From NCBI RefSeq assembly GCF_016921195.1, contig NZ_JAFGYF010000001.1, positions 868,001 to 932,000 on the forward strand: a DNA stretch of 64,000 nucleotides, written 5' to 3'. The stretch comes from Cellulosimicrobium cellulans (GTDB taxonomy: Bacteria > Actinomycetota > Actinomycetes > Actinomycetales > Cellulomonadaceae). The translations under genes were made by a program, and so were the position numbers. Positions 19,961-27,450 of this stretch are shown here, one piece after another (the stretch's first letter is position 1; each line of letters starts with the position of its first letter). The notes beneath the pieces are model-generated. The model was not told the DNA's origin. It worked only from the letters and a program-made list of their open reading frames with translations, and did no database searches.

Positions 19961-21019
19961 TCACTGCTTCCCGGTCTCGGCCTGGATCTTCGTCACGAGA
20001 CCCTCGTCGCCGAAGAACTTGTCGTTCGTGGCCGACCAGCCGCCGAAGTCGTCGGCGATGGTGAGGAGGGTCGGGACGGCGGGGAACGGGTCGCTCGGGT
20101 CGTTCGCGCCCTCGACCTCGAAGTCGACGTCGCCGGTGAGCGGGCGGAAGCCCACGTGCGCGAACGCCTCCTGACCCTCGGGCGTGAGGACGAAGTCGAG
20201 GTAGCTCTGGGCCTTCGGGTCGGCGTCGACCGTCACCGCGGCCGGGTTCTCGATGAGGAGCGTCTGGTCGGGGACCACGTAGTCGAACGCTTCGCCGTTC
20301 TGCCGCGCGAGGATCGCCTCGTTCTCGTAGGAGATCAGGACGTCGCCGGTGCCGGACGTGAAGGCCGTCGTCGCGTCGCGGCCGCTGCCCGGGAGCGCGA
20401 CGGCGTTGGTGAAGAACTTCCGCAGGTACTCGGTCGCGTCCTCCTCCGAGCCGCCGTTCGCGATGACGCTGCCCCAGCCGGCGAGGATGTTCCAGCGGGC
20501 CGAGCCCGACGAGCCGGGGTTGGGGGTGACGATCTCGACGCCCGGCTGGACGATGTCCTCCCAGCTCCGGATGTTCTTCGGGTTGCCCTCGCGCACCACC
20601 AGCACGACGACGGACTGGCTGACGATGCCCTGGTGATCGCCCGCGTTCCAGTCCTCGGCGACGAGGCCGGCGTCGACGAGACGCGTCACGTCGCCCTCGA
20701 GGGAGAAGTGCACGTAGTCGGCCTCCAGGCCGTCGGCGACGGCGCGGCTCTGGTCGCCGGAGGCGCCGTACGACGTCTCCCACGTGACGCCCTGGCCGTC
20801 CTCGGTCTCGCCCCACAGCTCCTGCGCGGCGTCGTTGCCCGCCTTGGGCACGGCGAAGCCGACGAGGGAGAGGGTCGTGGGCTCGACGTCGGAGCCGGCG
20901 TCGCCGTTCGCGTCGCCACCGCCGGACCCGTCGACGGCGGTCGGCGCGCAGGCGGTGAGGACCAGGGCGGTGGCTGCCGCGGCAGCCGCGAGGGTGATCG
21001 TGGTCCGGAGGCGTCGCAT
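19961..21019 (-). CDS. Sulfate/thiosulfate-binding lipoprotein
   Basis: 352-residue receptor for the CysTWA importer. Lipoprotein signal: RRLRTTIT basic start, Ala-rich core, lipobox LVLTAC (Cys24 approximately). The mature protein shows TLSLVGFAVPKAGNDAAQEL, VTWETSYGASGDQSRAV, the anion-binding PNPGSSGSARWNIL, and AVALPGSGRDATTAF, consistent with the Sbp/CysP family. First gene of the operon; a GAAGGA ribosome site precedes ATG. It diverges from purF across 273 bp; no cysteine- or SAM-responsive element was recognised there. Confidence 0.93.
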   Translation of the reverse strand: MRRLRTTITLAAAAAATALVLTACAPTAVDGSGGGDANGDAGSDVEPTTLSLVGFAVPKAGNDAAQELWGETEDGQGVTWETSYGASGDQSRAVADGLEADYVHFSLEGDVTRLVDAGLVAEDWNAGDHQGIVSQSVVVLVVREGNPKNIRSWEDIVQPGVEIVTPNPGSSGSARWNILAGWGSVIANGGSEEDATEYLRKFFTNAVALPGSGRDATTAFTSGTGDVLISYENEAILARQNGEAFDYVVPDQTLLIENPAAVTVDADPKAQSYLDFVLTPEGQEAFAHVGFRPLTGDVDFEVEGANDPSDPFPAVPTLLTIADDFGGWSATNDKFFGDEGLVTKIQAETGKQ

Positions 21020-21292
21020 GGTGTCGTCCTTCGTCGGGGTCCCGGGGCCGGGAGCGGGATGGTCGGATGGAGCGGCCGACGCGGCGAGGAAGATACTGGA
21101 CTGCCGCGGTCGGGTAAGTCGAGATTCAAGCGCGGTGTTCCCACGCAGCGGAACCCCTGACCGACAGGTGGGACGACGTAACGCCACCGTGAACGCCGGG
21201 GCGCCCGGCGTCGTGGGGCGGCTGCGCCGCCCGGCCGTCCGTATGACCTCGCGCTTCGGTCCGGGCACGGGTGCTGTGGGACACTGAGGTAC

Positions 21293-22840
21293 GTGGCCCC
21301 CCGCGGAGATGGACTTCTCAACCACGACCTCATGCCCGGCGAGAAAGGCCCCCAGGACGCCTGCGGCGTCTTCGGTGTCTGGGCGCCCGGCGAGGAGGTC
21401 GCCAAGCTCGCCTACTTCGGTCTGTACGCGTTGCAGCACCGAGGCCAGGAGTCGGCCGGCATCGCCACCAGCAACGGTGAGCAGATCCTGGTCTACAAGG
21501 ACATGGGACTCGTGTCCCAGGTGTTCGACGAGACGGCGCTCAACGCCCTGACGGGGCACATCGCCGTCGGGCACTGCCGGTACTCGACCACGGGCGGCGT
21601 CACGTGGGAGAACGCGCAGCCGACGCTCGGCGCGACCGCGTCGGGGACCGTCGCGCTCGGGCACAACGGCAACCTCACCAACTCCGCCGAGCTCGTCAAC
21701 CTCGTCGCGGAGCGCTACGGCAGCCAGCGTCGCGGCGAGCTCGCGCGCGGCAACACCACGGACACGGCGCTCGTCACCGCGCTCCTCGCGGGCGACGCCG
21801 ACCACACGCTCGAGGCCACGGCGCTCGAGGTGCTCCCGCGCCTGCGTGGCGCCTTCTCGCTCGTCTTCATGGACGAGCGCACCCTCTACGCGGCGCGCGA
21901 CCCGCAGGGCGTGCGCCCGCTCGTCCTGGGCCGACTCGAGCGCGGCTGGGTCGTGGCGAGCGAGACGCCGGCGCTCGACATCGTCGGTGCGTCGTACGTG
22001 CGCGAGGTCGAGCCGGGCGAGCTCATCGCCATCGACGCCGACGGCCTGCGCTCGCAGCGCTTCGCGCCGGCCGAGCGTGCGGGCTGCGTCTTCGAGTACG
22101 TCTACCTCGCGCGCCCCGACACCACCATCAACGGTCGTTCCGTGCATGCCGCGCGCGTCGAGATGGGTCGTCAGCTCGCGCGCGAGCACCCCGTCGAGGC
22201 CGACCTCGTCATCCCCGTCCCCGAGTCGGGCACGCCCGCCGCGGTGGGCTACGCCGCCGAGTCGGGCATCCCGTTCGGCCAGGGCCTGACCAAGAACGCC
22301 TACGTCGGGCGGACGTTCATCCAGCCGTCGGACACGCTGCGCCAGCTCGGCATCCGGCTCAAGCTCAACCCGCTGCGCGAGGTCATCCGCGGCAAGCGGC
22401 TCGTCGTCGTCGACGACTCGATCGTGCGCGGCAACACGCAGCGCGCGCTCGTCCGGATGCTGCGCGAGGCCGGCGCCGCCGAGGTCCACGTGCGCATCAG
22501 CTCGCCGCCCGTGAAGTGGCCGTGCTTCTACGGCATCGACTTCGCCTCGCGCGCCGAGCTCATCGCGAACGGCCTCTCTCCCGACGAGATCGGCAAGTCG
22601 CTCGGTGCCGACAGCCTGGGCTACATCTCGACCGAGGGCATGATCTCCGCGACCGAGCAGCCGTCGTCGCAGCTCTGCACGGCGTGCTTCACGGGGAAGT
22701 ACCCCATCGAGCTGCCGCCCGACGACCAGCTCGGCAAGCACCTCCTCGAGCAGGCGGAGCTCCCGCTCGGCGCGCCCGAGGACGGGCTGCGCAGCCTGTC
22801 GGTGACCGCCGGCGGGGCCGGCGCGCTCCAGCACCCTTGA
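21293..22840 (+). CDS. purF: Amidophosphoribosyltransferase PurF
   Basis: 515-residue enzyme for the first step of purine synthesis, PRPP + glutamine to phosphoribosylamine. N-terminal glutamine amidotransferase: catalytic Cys24 in DACGVFGVW after a propeptide that is normally removed, then LQHRGQESAGIA, GHCRYSTTGG, GHNGNLTN. C-terminal phosphoribosyltransferase: VVVDDSIVRGNT PRPP loop. The Cys residues in KWPCFYGIDF and SQLCTACFTGKYP fit the FeS-cluster type. The GTG start lacks a clear ribosome site; a weak GACACT at 21280-21285 lies 7 bases upstream. Confidence 0.97.
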   Translation: MAPRGDGLLNHDLMPGEKGPQDACGVFGVWAPGEEVAKLAYFGLYALQHRGQESAGIATSNGEQILVYKDMGLVSQVFDETALNALTGHIAVGHCRYSTTGGVTWENAQPTLGATASGTVALGHNGNLTNSAELVNLVAERYGSQRRGELARGNTTDTALVTALLAGDADHTLEATALEVLPRLRGAFSLVFMDERTLYAARDPQGVRPLVLGRLERGWVVASETPALDIVGASYVREVEPGELIAIDADGLRSQRFAPAERAGCVFEYVYLARPDTTINGRSVHAARVEMGRQLAREHPVEADLVIPVPESGTPAAVGYAAESGIPFGQGLTKNAYVGRTFIQPSDTLRQLGIRLKLNPLREVIRGKRLVVVDDSIVRGNTQRALVRMLREAGAAEVHVRISSPPVKWPCFYGIDFASRAELIANGLSPDEIGKSLGADSLGYISTEGMISATEQPSSQLCTACFTGKYPIELPPDDQLGKHLLEQAELPLGAPEDGLRSLSVTAGGAGALQHP

Positions 22841-22916
22841 GCTCACCCCTGAACCCGACCGTGAGACCACCAGCACCACCGGCGCGTGCGCCGCGAGACC
22901 TCTTGGAGCCGACACC

Positions 22917-24050
22917 GTGACTGCCGACTCGCCCCAGACGGGCCTCACCTACGCCGCCGCGGGCGTCGACACCGAGGCCGGTGACAAGGCCGTCGAGCTC
23001 ATGAAGGACGCCGTGCGCCGCACCCAGGGGCCGCAGGTCCTCGGCGGGGTCGGCGGGTTCGCGGGGCTCTACGACTTCTCCGAGGTCGCGACCTACCGTC
23101 GGCCGCTGCTCGCGACGTCGACCGACGGCGTCGGGACCAAGGTCGCGATCGCGCAGGCGCTCGACGTCCACGACACCATCGGGTTCGACCTCGTGGGCAT
23201 GGTCGTGGACGACATCGTCGTGGTCGGTGCCAAGCCGCTGTTCATGACGGACTACATCGCGTGCGGCAAGGTCGTGCCCGAGCGCATCGCGGGCATCGTC
23301 CGCGGCATCGCGGCGGCCTGCGAGGTCGCGGGCACCGCGCTCGTGGGCGGCGAGACGGCCGAGCACCCGGGTCTGCTCGGCGCGGACGAGTACGACGTCG
23401 CCGGTGCCGCCACGGGGGTCGTCGAGGCCGACCGGCTGCTGGGCCCGGACCGCGTGCGCGAGGGCGACGTGCTCATCGCGATGGCGTCCTCCGGCCTGCA
23501 CTCGAACGGGTACTCGCTCGTGCGCGCCGTGCTCAAGCACGCGGGCTGGGGCCTCGAGCGGCATGTCGACGAGCTGGGCCGCACGGTCGGCGAGGAGCTC
23601 CTCGAGCCGACGCGCGTGTACGCGAGCGACTGCCTCGCGCTGGCCGCCGACGACGCCGCGCAGGTCCACGCGTTCACGCACGTGACCGGCGGCGGGCTCG
23701 CCGCGAACCTCGCGCGCGTCCTGCCCGCCGGGCTCGTCGGCGTCGTGGACCGCGCGAGCTGGGACGTGCCGCCGGTCTTCCGCCTGGTGCGCGAGCTGGG
23801 CGGCGTGCCGCGCGGCGACCTCGAGAACACGCTCAACCTCGGCGTCGGCATGGTCGCCGTGGTCGGAGCCGACGGCGTCGACGCCGCGCTCGCGCGCTGC
23901 GCCGCCCTCGGTGTCCCCGCGTGGGTGCTGGGCACGGTCGATTCCTTCGACCCGGCGACGGTCGCCGACGTCGCGGACGGCGACCTCGTCGCCGGGACCA
24001 AGGGCGTCCAGGCCGGTGCCGTGCGTCTCGTCGGCGACTACCGCGCCTGA
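22917..24050 (+). CDS. purM: Phosphoribosylformylglycinamidine cyclo-ligase PurM
   Basis: 377-residue AIR synthetase, closing the imidazole ring with ATP. Recognised by TYAAAGVDTEAGDKAVELMK, STDGVGTKVAIAQ, VMVVDDIVV-like GMVVDDIVVVGAKPLF, GGETAEHPG, SSGLHSNGYSLVR and VTGGGLAANLARVLP. GTG start 76 bases after purF, with GGAG-like sequence upstream. Co-directional with purF and probably cotranscribed. Confidence 0.96.
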   Translation: MTADSPQTGLTYAAAGVDTEAGDKAVELMKDAVRRTQGPQVLGGVGGFAGLYDFSEVATYRRPLLATSTDGVGTKVAIAQALDVHDTIGFDLVGMVVDDIVVVGAKPLFMTDYIACGKVVPERIAGIVRGIAAACEVAGTALVGGETAEHPGLLGADEYDVAGAATGVVEADRLLGPDRVREGDVLIAMASSGLHSNGYSLVRAVLKHAGWGLERHVDELGRTVGEELLEPTRVYASDCLALAADDAAQVHAFTHVTGGGLAANLARVLPAGLVGVVDRASWDVPPVFRLVRELGGVPRGDLENTLNLGVGMVAVVGADGVDAALARCAALGVPAWVLGTVDSFDPATVADVADGDLVAGTKGVQAGAVRLVGDYRA

Positions 24051-24210
24051 CCTCCGGGGTCCCCGGGCGGGTGCGGTGGTCGCCGGCCCGCCCGGTGGAG
24101 GCCGCCCCGTGGCCGGGGCACGCCCCCGTCAGGCCACGACGACGGTCACGGCGCGCAGTCCTCGTGGCGGGGCGGTTCGCGAGGGCCTCAAGGTCACGAA
24201 CAACGACCGC

Positions 24211-24237
24211 GCCGTCGCCTACGGGGCAGGCGACGGC
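24211..24237 (+). terminator. Bidirectional hairpin between purM and DUF3073
   Basis: Perfect 9-bp stem (GCCGTCGCC with GGCGACGGC), 9-nt loop, between convergent genes. No T-tract. Confidence 0.55.
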
Positions 24238-24295
24238 GCAGTCGAGGTCGAGACGCTTCCGCGGCAGACGCGGCGAGAAAGGTGGTCGACGACCG

Positions 24296-24505
24296 TCAGC
24301 GGTCGTCGGACCAGTCGTTGTAGCGCTGGTCGTAGCGCTCGAGGTCGTCCGCCGACTCGGCGCCGAAGCGCGAGTCCGTCACGACATCCGTGTGGCTGTG
24401 ACCGGTGAGCTCTTGCTCGAGCGCACTGTAGTTCGTCTCGGGGCTGTAGTACTTCAGCGCGCGAGCGACCTTGGTCTGCTTTGCCTTCTGACGGCCGCGG
24501 CCCAT
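24296..24505 (-). CDS. DUF3073 family protein
   Basis: 69-residue highly charged small protein of the actinobacterial DUF3073 family: GRGRQKAKQTKVARALKYYS at the start, then TNYSALEQEL and a C-terminal DLERYDQRYNDWSDD. Function unknown. In mycobacteria, as I recall, it is also convergent with purM. GGAG precedes ATG. It is transcribed from the TTGGAC/TACACC promoter upstream. Confidence 0.9.
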   Translation of the reverse strand: MGRGRQKAKQTKVARALKYYSPETNYSALEQELTGHSHTDVVTDSRFGAESADDLERYDQRYNDWSDDR

Positions 24506-24902
24506 GGCTCCGACCCCCTCAACGTAGAAGCGGGGCGGCTACGTGCTCAGACGTGCGGCCCCGGGGTGTAGTTTCGTCTGTTCAGGGTCCAACGGTACAT
24601 GCTCGGGGCCTATTCCATCCACTCAGAAGACCGTGACGGGCCGCGGACGTGCCTACCGTCACACACTCTCCACGAGCGATGGAGCCGCGGCAGCGGCCGC
24701 GGGCCGGGAGGGCCGCGGCCCGCCGGGTCCCGTAAGCCGCACGCGCGCCTATCCGGCCGTTCCGACCATAGAGCGCCTAATTCACCCGTCCGTCAAGTCG
24801 CCCGAAATCCGCATGCTGCGACAATGGAGGGTACTGGCGTCGTGCTGTCGTCGTGATCCGGGGTATCTGCCGGACCAGCGCGTACCAGGAGGAGGTGTCG
24901 TG
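24506..24902. other. Divergent control region DUF3073/bldC
   Basis: Nearly 400 bases without a gene. On the minus strand TTGGAC (24587-24592), 16-bp spacer, TACACC (24565-24570) forms a good promoter for DUF3073. A GC hairpin (GGCCGCGG 24695-24702 with CCGCGGCC 24713-24720) sits in the middle. The AT-richer stretch 24777-24825 with GACAAT may hold the bldC promoter, giving a leader of 70 nt or more. A strong AGGAGGAGG ribosome site precedes bldC. Confidence 0.5.
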
Positions 24903-25115
24903 ATGTCCATGCACGGAGAGTCCGAGGTTCTGCTCACGCCCGCCGAGGTCGCCAGCCTGTTCCGCGTCGACCCCAAGACGGTCACCCGCTGGGCGAAGGC
25001 GGGCAAGCTCTCGTCGATCCGTACGCTCGGCGGGCACCGCCGCTACCGCGAGTCCGAGGTCCGGGCGCTGCTCGGCGCCGCCAGCGAGCCCGCGGAGGGC
25101 ACCGACAAGTCCTGA
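24903..25115 (+). CDS. bldC: BldC-like MerR-type DNA-binding regulator
   Basis: 70-residue single-domain winged-helix protein: LLTPAEVASLFRVDPKTVTR contains the helix-turn-helix, followed by WAKAGKLSSIRTLGGHRRYR, the wing and recognition region shared by BldC/MerR proteins. In Streptomyces BldC controls the timing of development by cooperative head-to-tail binding to direct repeats; in non-sporulating Micrococcales its regulon is unclear. Strong AGGAGG ribosome site; ATG at 24903 is preferred over the adjacent GTG. Confidence 0.9.
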   Translation: MSMHGESEVLLTPAEVASLFRVDPKTVTRWAKAGKLSSIRTLGGHRRYRESEVRALLGAASEPAEGTDKS

Positions 25116-25204
25116 GCCGACCGCGCGCCGCGCCGCCGGCACGGCCGGCGCGTCGGATCGGCAGGCAGACGCCCCGGCATGGACCCGGGCGAGCGCTCGG
25201 GCGA

Positions 25205-25513
25205 CTACGAGCGCCGGCGCAGGATCGCCGCCGTGACGAGCGCGACACCGGCCACCACGGCACCCAGCAGCAGCTTGACGTTGCGCGACCGGTCGGGGTC
25301 CTCCTCGGGCAACCCGCCACCGGTGAGGAACGCACCCGTGTCCGAGGCCGCCTGCTTCGCCTGCTGGGCCGCCGCCTTCGCCTGGACGCGCGGGTCCAGG
25401 CGGGTCGTGAGCTCGTCGATGGTCCCCGCGAGCTCGGCGCGCGTGCGCGCGATCTCGTCCTCGAGCTGGGACTGGGACAGCGGGGGCACGAAGGCCCCGT
25501 CGGTACCGCTCAC
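25205..25513 (-). CDS. DUF3618 family membrane-anchored protein
   Basis: 102-residue protein with the DUF3618 signature LEDEIARTRAELAGTIDELT.RLDPR near the N-terminus, an Ala/Gln helix, and one C-terminal transmembrane segment (LLLGAVVAGVALVTAAIL) ending RRRS. GTG start overlaps the stop of the upstream membrane gene (GTGA). Frequently paired with the DUF1469/holin-like protein found here. Function unknown, probably envelope-associated. Confidence 0.85.
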   Translation of the reverse strand: MSGTDGAFVPPLSQSQLEDEIARTRAELAGTIDELTTRLDPRVQAKAAAQQAKQAASDTGAFLTGGGLPEEDPDRSRNVKLLLGAVVAGVALVTAAILRRRS

Positions 25514-25932
25514 GGGCGCAGTCCTTCCTTGATGGTGGCTACGTCTTCCTTGATGCTGTCGACCGCTCCGGTCGGGGTCGGCGGGACGCCGCGCTGGAGC
25601 TGCTTGACGCCGACGAACGCGAGCGTACCGGCGACGAGCACGAGGACGAGGCCGACGATCAGCGCGGCGAGCCACACCGGCATGACGGTCGCGAGCCCCT
25701 CCATCGCCGAGTGGAGGAGGAAGCCCAGGCCGTAGAGGACGAGCACCCCGCCCACGACGAGCATGCCGATGCCGATGCCCGCGTGCTTGGCCTTCGTGGT
25801 GAGCTCGGCCTTCGCGAGCGCGATCTCGGAGCGGACGAGGCGCGTGGCCTGCTCGGACAAGCGCTCCACGAGCTGCCCGACCGTCGGCTTCTGCTCCTCG
25901 GGCGGGATGCGCCCGTCGATCCAGTCGCTCAT
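25510..25932 (-). CDS. Phage-holin-superfamily / DUF1469 membrane protein
   Basis: 140-residue protein: cytoplasmic N-terminal helix (TVGQLVERLSEQATRLVRSEIALAKAEL), two transmembrane segments (GIGMLVVGGVLVLYGLGFLL and WLAALIVGLVLVLVAGTLAFV), and a short soluble tail. The holin label is structural only and does not indicate a prophage. Good ribosome site (GGCGGAGAG) before ATG. Coupled to the DUF3618 gene downstream. Confidence 0.82.
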   Translation of the reverse strand: MSDWIDGRIPPEEQKPTVGQLVERLSEQATRLVRSEIALAKAELTTKAKHAGIGIGMLVVGGVLVLYGLGFLLHSAMEGLATVMPVWLAALIVGLVLVLVAGTLAFVGVKQLQRGVPPTPTGAVDSIKEDVATIKEGLRP

Positions 25933-26053
25933 CTCTCCGCCTTTCCGCAGGTGACCCCACCACTCAACCGGCACCCGGGGCGGCGCGCAACTTCCCGCGA
26001 GGCCGGGCAGGGCGCCGTGGGAGGGCCGCGCGGCACCCGCGCCGAGATACGAA

Positions 26054-26084
26054 AGACCCCCGCCCGGTTCCCGGGAGGGGGTCT
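26054..26084 (-). terminator. Rho-independent terminator after tRNA-Phe
   Basis: Outer 8-bp stem AGACCCCC/GGGGGTCT with an inner CCCGG/CCGGG stem; on the minus strand it is followed by TTTCG. Ends the tRNA-Asp/tRNA-Phe transcript. Confidence 0.75.
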
Positions 26085-26090
26085 CTTCGG

Positions 26091-26163
26091 TGGCTCCGAC
26101 CGGCGTCGATCCGGTGACCTTTCGATTTTCAGTCGAACGCTCTACCAACTGAGCTACAGAGCC
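26091..26163 (-). tRNA. tRNA-Phe (anticodon GAA)
   Basis: 73-nt cloverleaf: acceptor GGCTCTG/CGGAGCC + A73, D-arm AGCTCAGTTGGTAGAGC, anticodon loop CTGAAAA, TΨC arm GGATCGACGCC region intact. CCA not encoded. Confidence 0.95.
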
Positions 26164-26170
26164 ATGGGGG

Positions 26171-26204
26171 AAGAGCCCGGCCGGCCGATGCCGACCGGGC
26201 TCTT
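26171..26204 (-). other. Strong hairpin between tRNA-Asp and tRNA-Phe
   Basis: Perfect 10-bp stem AAGAGCCCGG/CCGGGCTCTT with a 14-nt loop. It lies in the middle of the tRNA-Asp to tRNA-Phe transcript and could be a processing signal or partial terminator. Confidence 0.5.
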
Positions 26205-26213
26205 CGCCTCACG

Positions 26214-26287
26214 CGACCCTGACGGGACTTGAACCCGCGACCTCCGCCGTGACAGGGCGGCGCGCTAACCAACTGCGCTACAGGGCC
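26214..26287 (-). tRNA. tRNA-Asp (anticodon GTC)
   Basis: 74-nt cloverleaf: acceptor GGCCCTG/CAGGGTC (one G-U pair), discriminator G73 as expected for tRNA-Asp, anticodon loop CTGTCAC, TΨC arm GCGGGTTCAAGTCCCGT. CCA not encoded. Confidence 0.95.
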
Positions 26288-26309
26288 TTGCTGTTCTTTC
26301 GCGAGACAC

Positions 26310-26315
26310 ACCCTA
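26310..26315 (-). promoter_or_regulatory. -10 box TAGGGT for the tRNA-Asp/Phe unit
   Basis: TAGGGT on the minus strand 22 bases before tRNA-Asp, with a weak TGAAAA-like -35 about 18 bases further up. Confidence 0.4.
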
Positions 26316-26451
26316 ACACCAGGGAACCCGGTGGTTTTCACCAGTGGACCTGGTGGTGTGGTGGCCCGCTTTCGAACCGAGAGGATCGTACCGTACCGGT
26401 GAGCCGATCCGTAAATCCGCTGGTGGCCACCGGTCCCGAGGCGATCACGCG

Positions 26452-26524
26452 TACCCCCAACGGGATTCGAACCCGTGCTACCGCCGTGAAAGGGCGGGGT
26501 CCTAGGCCGCTAGACGATGGGGGC
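26452..26524 (-). tRNA. tRNA-Glu (anticodon TTC)
   Basis: 73-nt cloverleaf: acceptor GCCCCCA/TGGGGGT with a G1-U72 wobble, D-arm with CGTCTAGCGGCCTAGGAC, anticodon loop CTTTCAC, TΨC arm CACGGGTTCGAATCCCGT. A TACACT -10-like hexamer lies at 26540-26545. Confidence 0.95.
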
Positions 26525-26618
26525 TCAGGAACGTCGGCCAGTGTACAGCGGCGCGACCGTGACCTCCCGGTCGGTCCGCCCGTCCGGTCCGACCCGGTGC
26601 GCGGGGGAGGATGGTCGC

Positions 26619-26972
26619 GTGGTGGAGATGACGCGGGCCGAGTTCGAGGACGCCGTGCGGGACGGGCTGGACCTCGTCCCCGAGGACCTCGCGGCGCAGA
26701 TGGACAACGTCGTGGTGCTGGTCGAGGACGACGCGCCCGCCGACGACCCCGACCTCCTGGGGCTGTACGAGGGGGTCCCCCTCACGGAGCGGGACCACAT
26801 GTGGGCGGCGGGGGCGCTGCCCGACCGCATCACGATCTTCCGCAACCCGACGCTCGCGATCTGCGAGACGCGCGAGGACGTGGTCGAGGAGGTGGCGGTG
26901 ACGGTCGTCCACGAGATCGCGCACCACTTCGGCATCGACGACGACCGTCTGCACGAGCTCGGCTGGGGCTGA
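26619..26972 (+). CDS. Zincin-like metallopeptidase family protein (DUF1025)
   Basis: 117-residue protein of the Zincin_1 / metallopeptidase family. The C-terminus has VVHEIAHHFGIDDDRLHELG, giving HExxH plus a third ligand arrangement HExxHHFGxxD; the centre has DRITIFRNPTLAICET. Natural substrate unknown. Of several possible starts (GTG 26619, GTG 26622, ATG 26628) the first is best spaced (8 bases) from GGGGGAGG. Confidence 0.85.
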   Translation: MVEMTRAEFEDAVRDGLDLVPEDLAAQMDNVVVLVEDDAPADDPDLLGLYEGVPLTERDHMWAAGALPDRITIFRNPTLAICETREDVVEEVAVTVVHEIAHHFGIDDDRLHELGWG

Positions 26973-27000
26973 CGCCGGGCGGCGCGCGGGTGCTGCTCGC

Positions 27001-27006
27001 TACGAT
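27001..27006 (+). promoter_or_regulatory. -10 box TACGAT for a leaderless transcript
   Basis: TACGAT, 6 bases, GTG at 27013 of the ArsR gene; no ribosome site present. Confidence 0.5.
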
Positions 27007-27012
27007 CGGGTG

Positions 27013-27330
27013 GTGACGACGAGCGCCGCGAGCGACACCCGGCACGGCGGTGCGCACGACCACGAGGCCGTCGCGCGCCTGCTCCACGCGCTCGCGGACC
27101 CGAGCCGGCTCGCGATCGTGCACCTGCTCACGGGGACCGAGCGGCGCGTCGTCGACCTCACGCGCGAGCTGGGGCTCGCGCAGTCCACGGTCTCCGCGCA
27201 CCTGACGACCCTGCGCGACGTGGGCGTCGTCGCGGTCCGGCGCGAGGGTCGCTCGTCCTGGTACCGCCTCGTGCGCCCCGAGGTGGCGCATCTTCTCGCC
27301 GACGCGGAGCACGTCGCGCTCGCCCCCTGA
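27013..27330 (+). CDS. ArsR/SmtB-family metal-responsive repressor
   Basis: 105-residue winged-helix repressor. LLHALADPSRLAIVHLL begins the fold; LTRELGLAQSTVSAHLTTLRDVGVV is the DNA-binding helix-turn-helix, then RREGRSSWYRLV wing. Histidines HGGAHDHE at the N-terminus and HLLADAEH at the C-terminal helix suggest a CzrA/SmtB-like zinc or nickel/cobalt sensor. Directly upstream of a CDF exporter with a large palindrome between them. GTG at 27013 chosen over 27010 by leaderless spacing. Confidence 0.87.
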   Translation: MTTSAASDTRHGGAHDHEAVARLLHALADPSRLAIVHLLTGTERRVVDLTRELGLAQSTVSAHLTTLRDVGVVAVRREGRSSWYRLVRPEVAHLLADAEHVALAP

Positions 27331-27397
27331 GCTGCACCCCGGCGTGCGCCCCCGTGAGTGCCTGACGGGCGCCGTCGCGCGGCGGAACAGGGCTGGC

Positions 27398-27440
27398 ATT
27401 CATCGCCGACTACCGATATCATCGGTGACTGACGATGAAT
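27398..27440 (+). promoter_or_regulatory. 43-bp palindromic operator before the CDF exporter
   Basis: Near-perfect dyad: outer arms ATTCATCG (27398-27405) and CGATGAAT (27433-27440), inner perfect arms ACCGAT (27412-27417) and ATCGGT (27421-27426) about ATC; flanking GCCGACT/GACTGAC also partly matched. It overlaps the ribosome-site region of the exporter, fitting repression by the adjacent ArsR protein. Confidence 0.7.
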
Positions 27441-27450
27441 AGGAGGGGCG

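Noticed and set aside
21020-21292. SAM or other sulfur riboswitch before the sulfate importer
   Set aside because: No recognisable aptamer core; only ordinary divergent promoter-like sequence.
20000-22948. Long minus-strand frame through purF
   Set aside because: Its 3' part is the sulfate-binding lipoprotein; the remainder is a shadow of purF and lacks a signal peptide or motif.
25510-25932. Holin as evidence of a prophage
   Set aside because: The protein belongs to a chromosomal membrane-protein family paired with DUF3618; no phage genes nearby.
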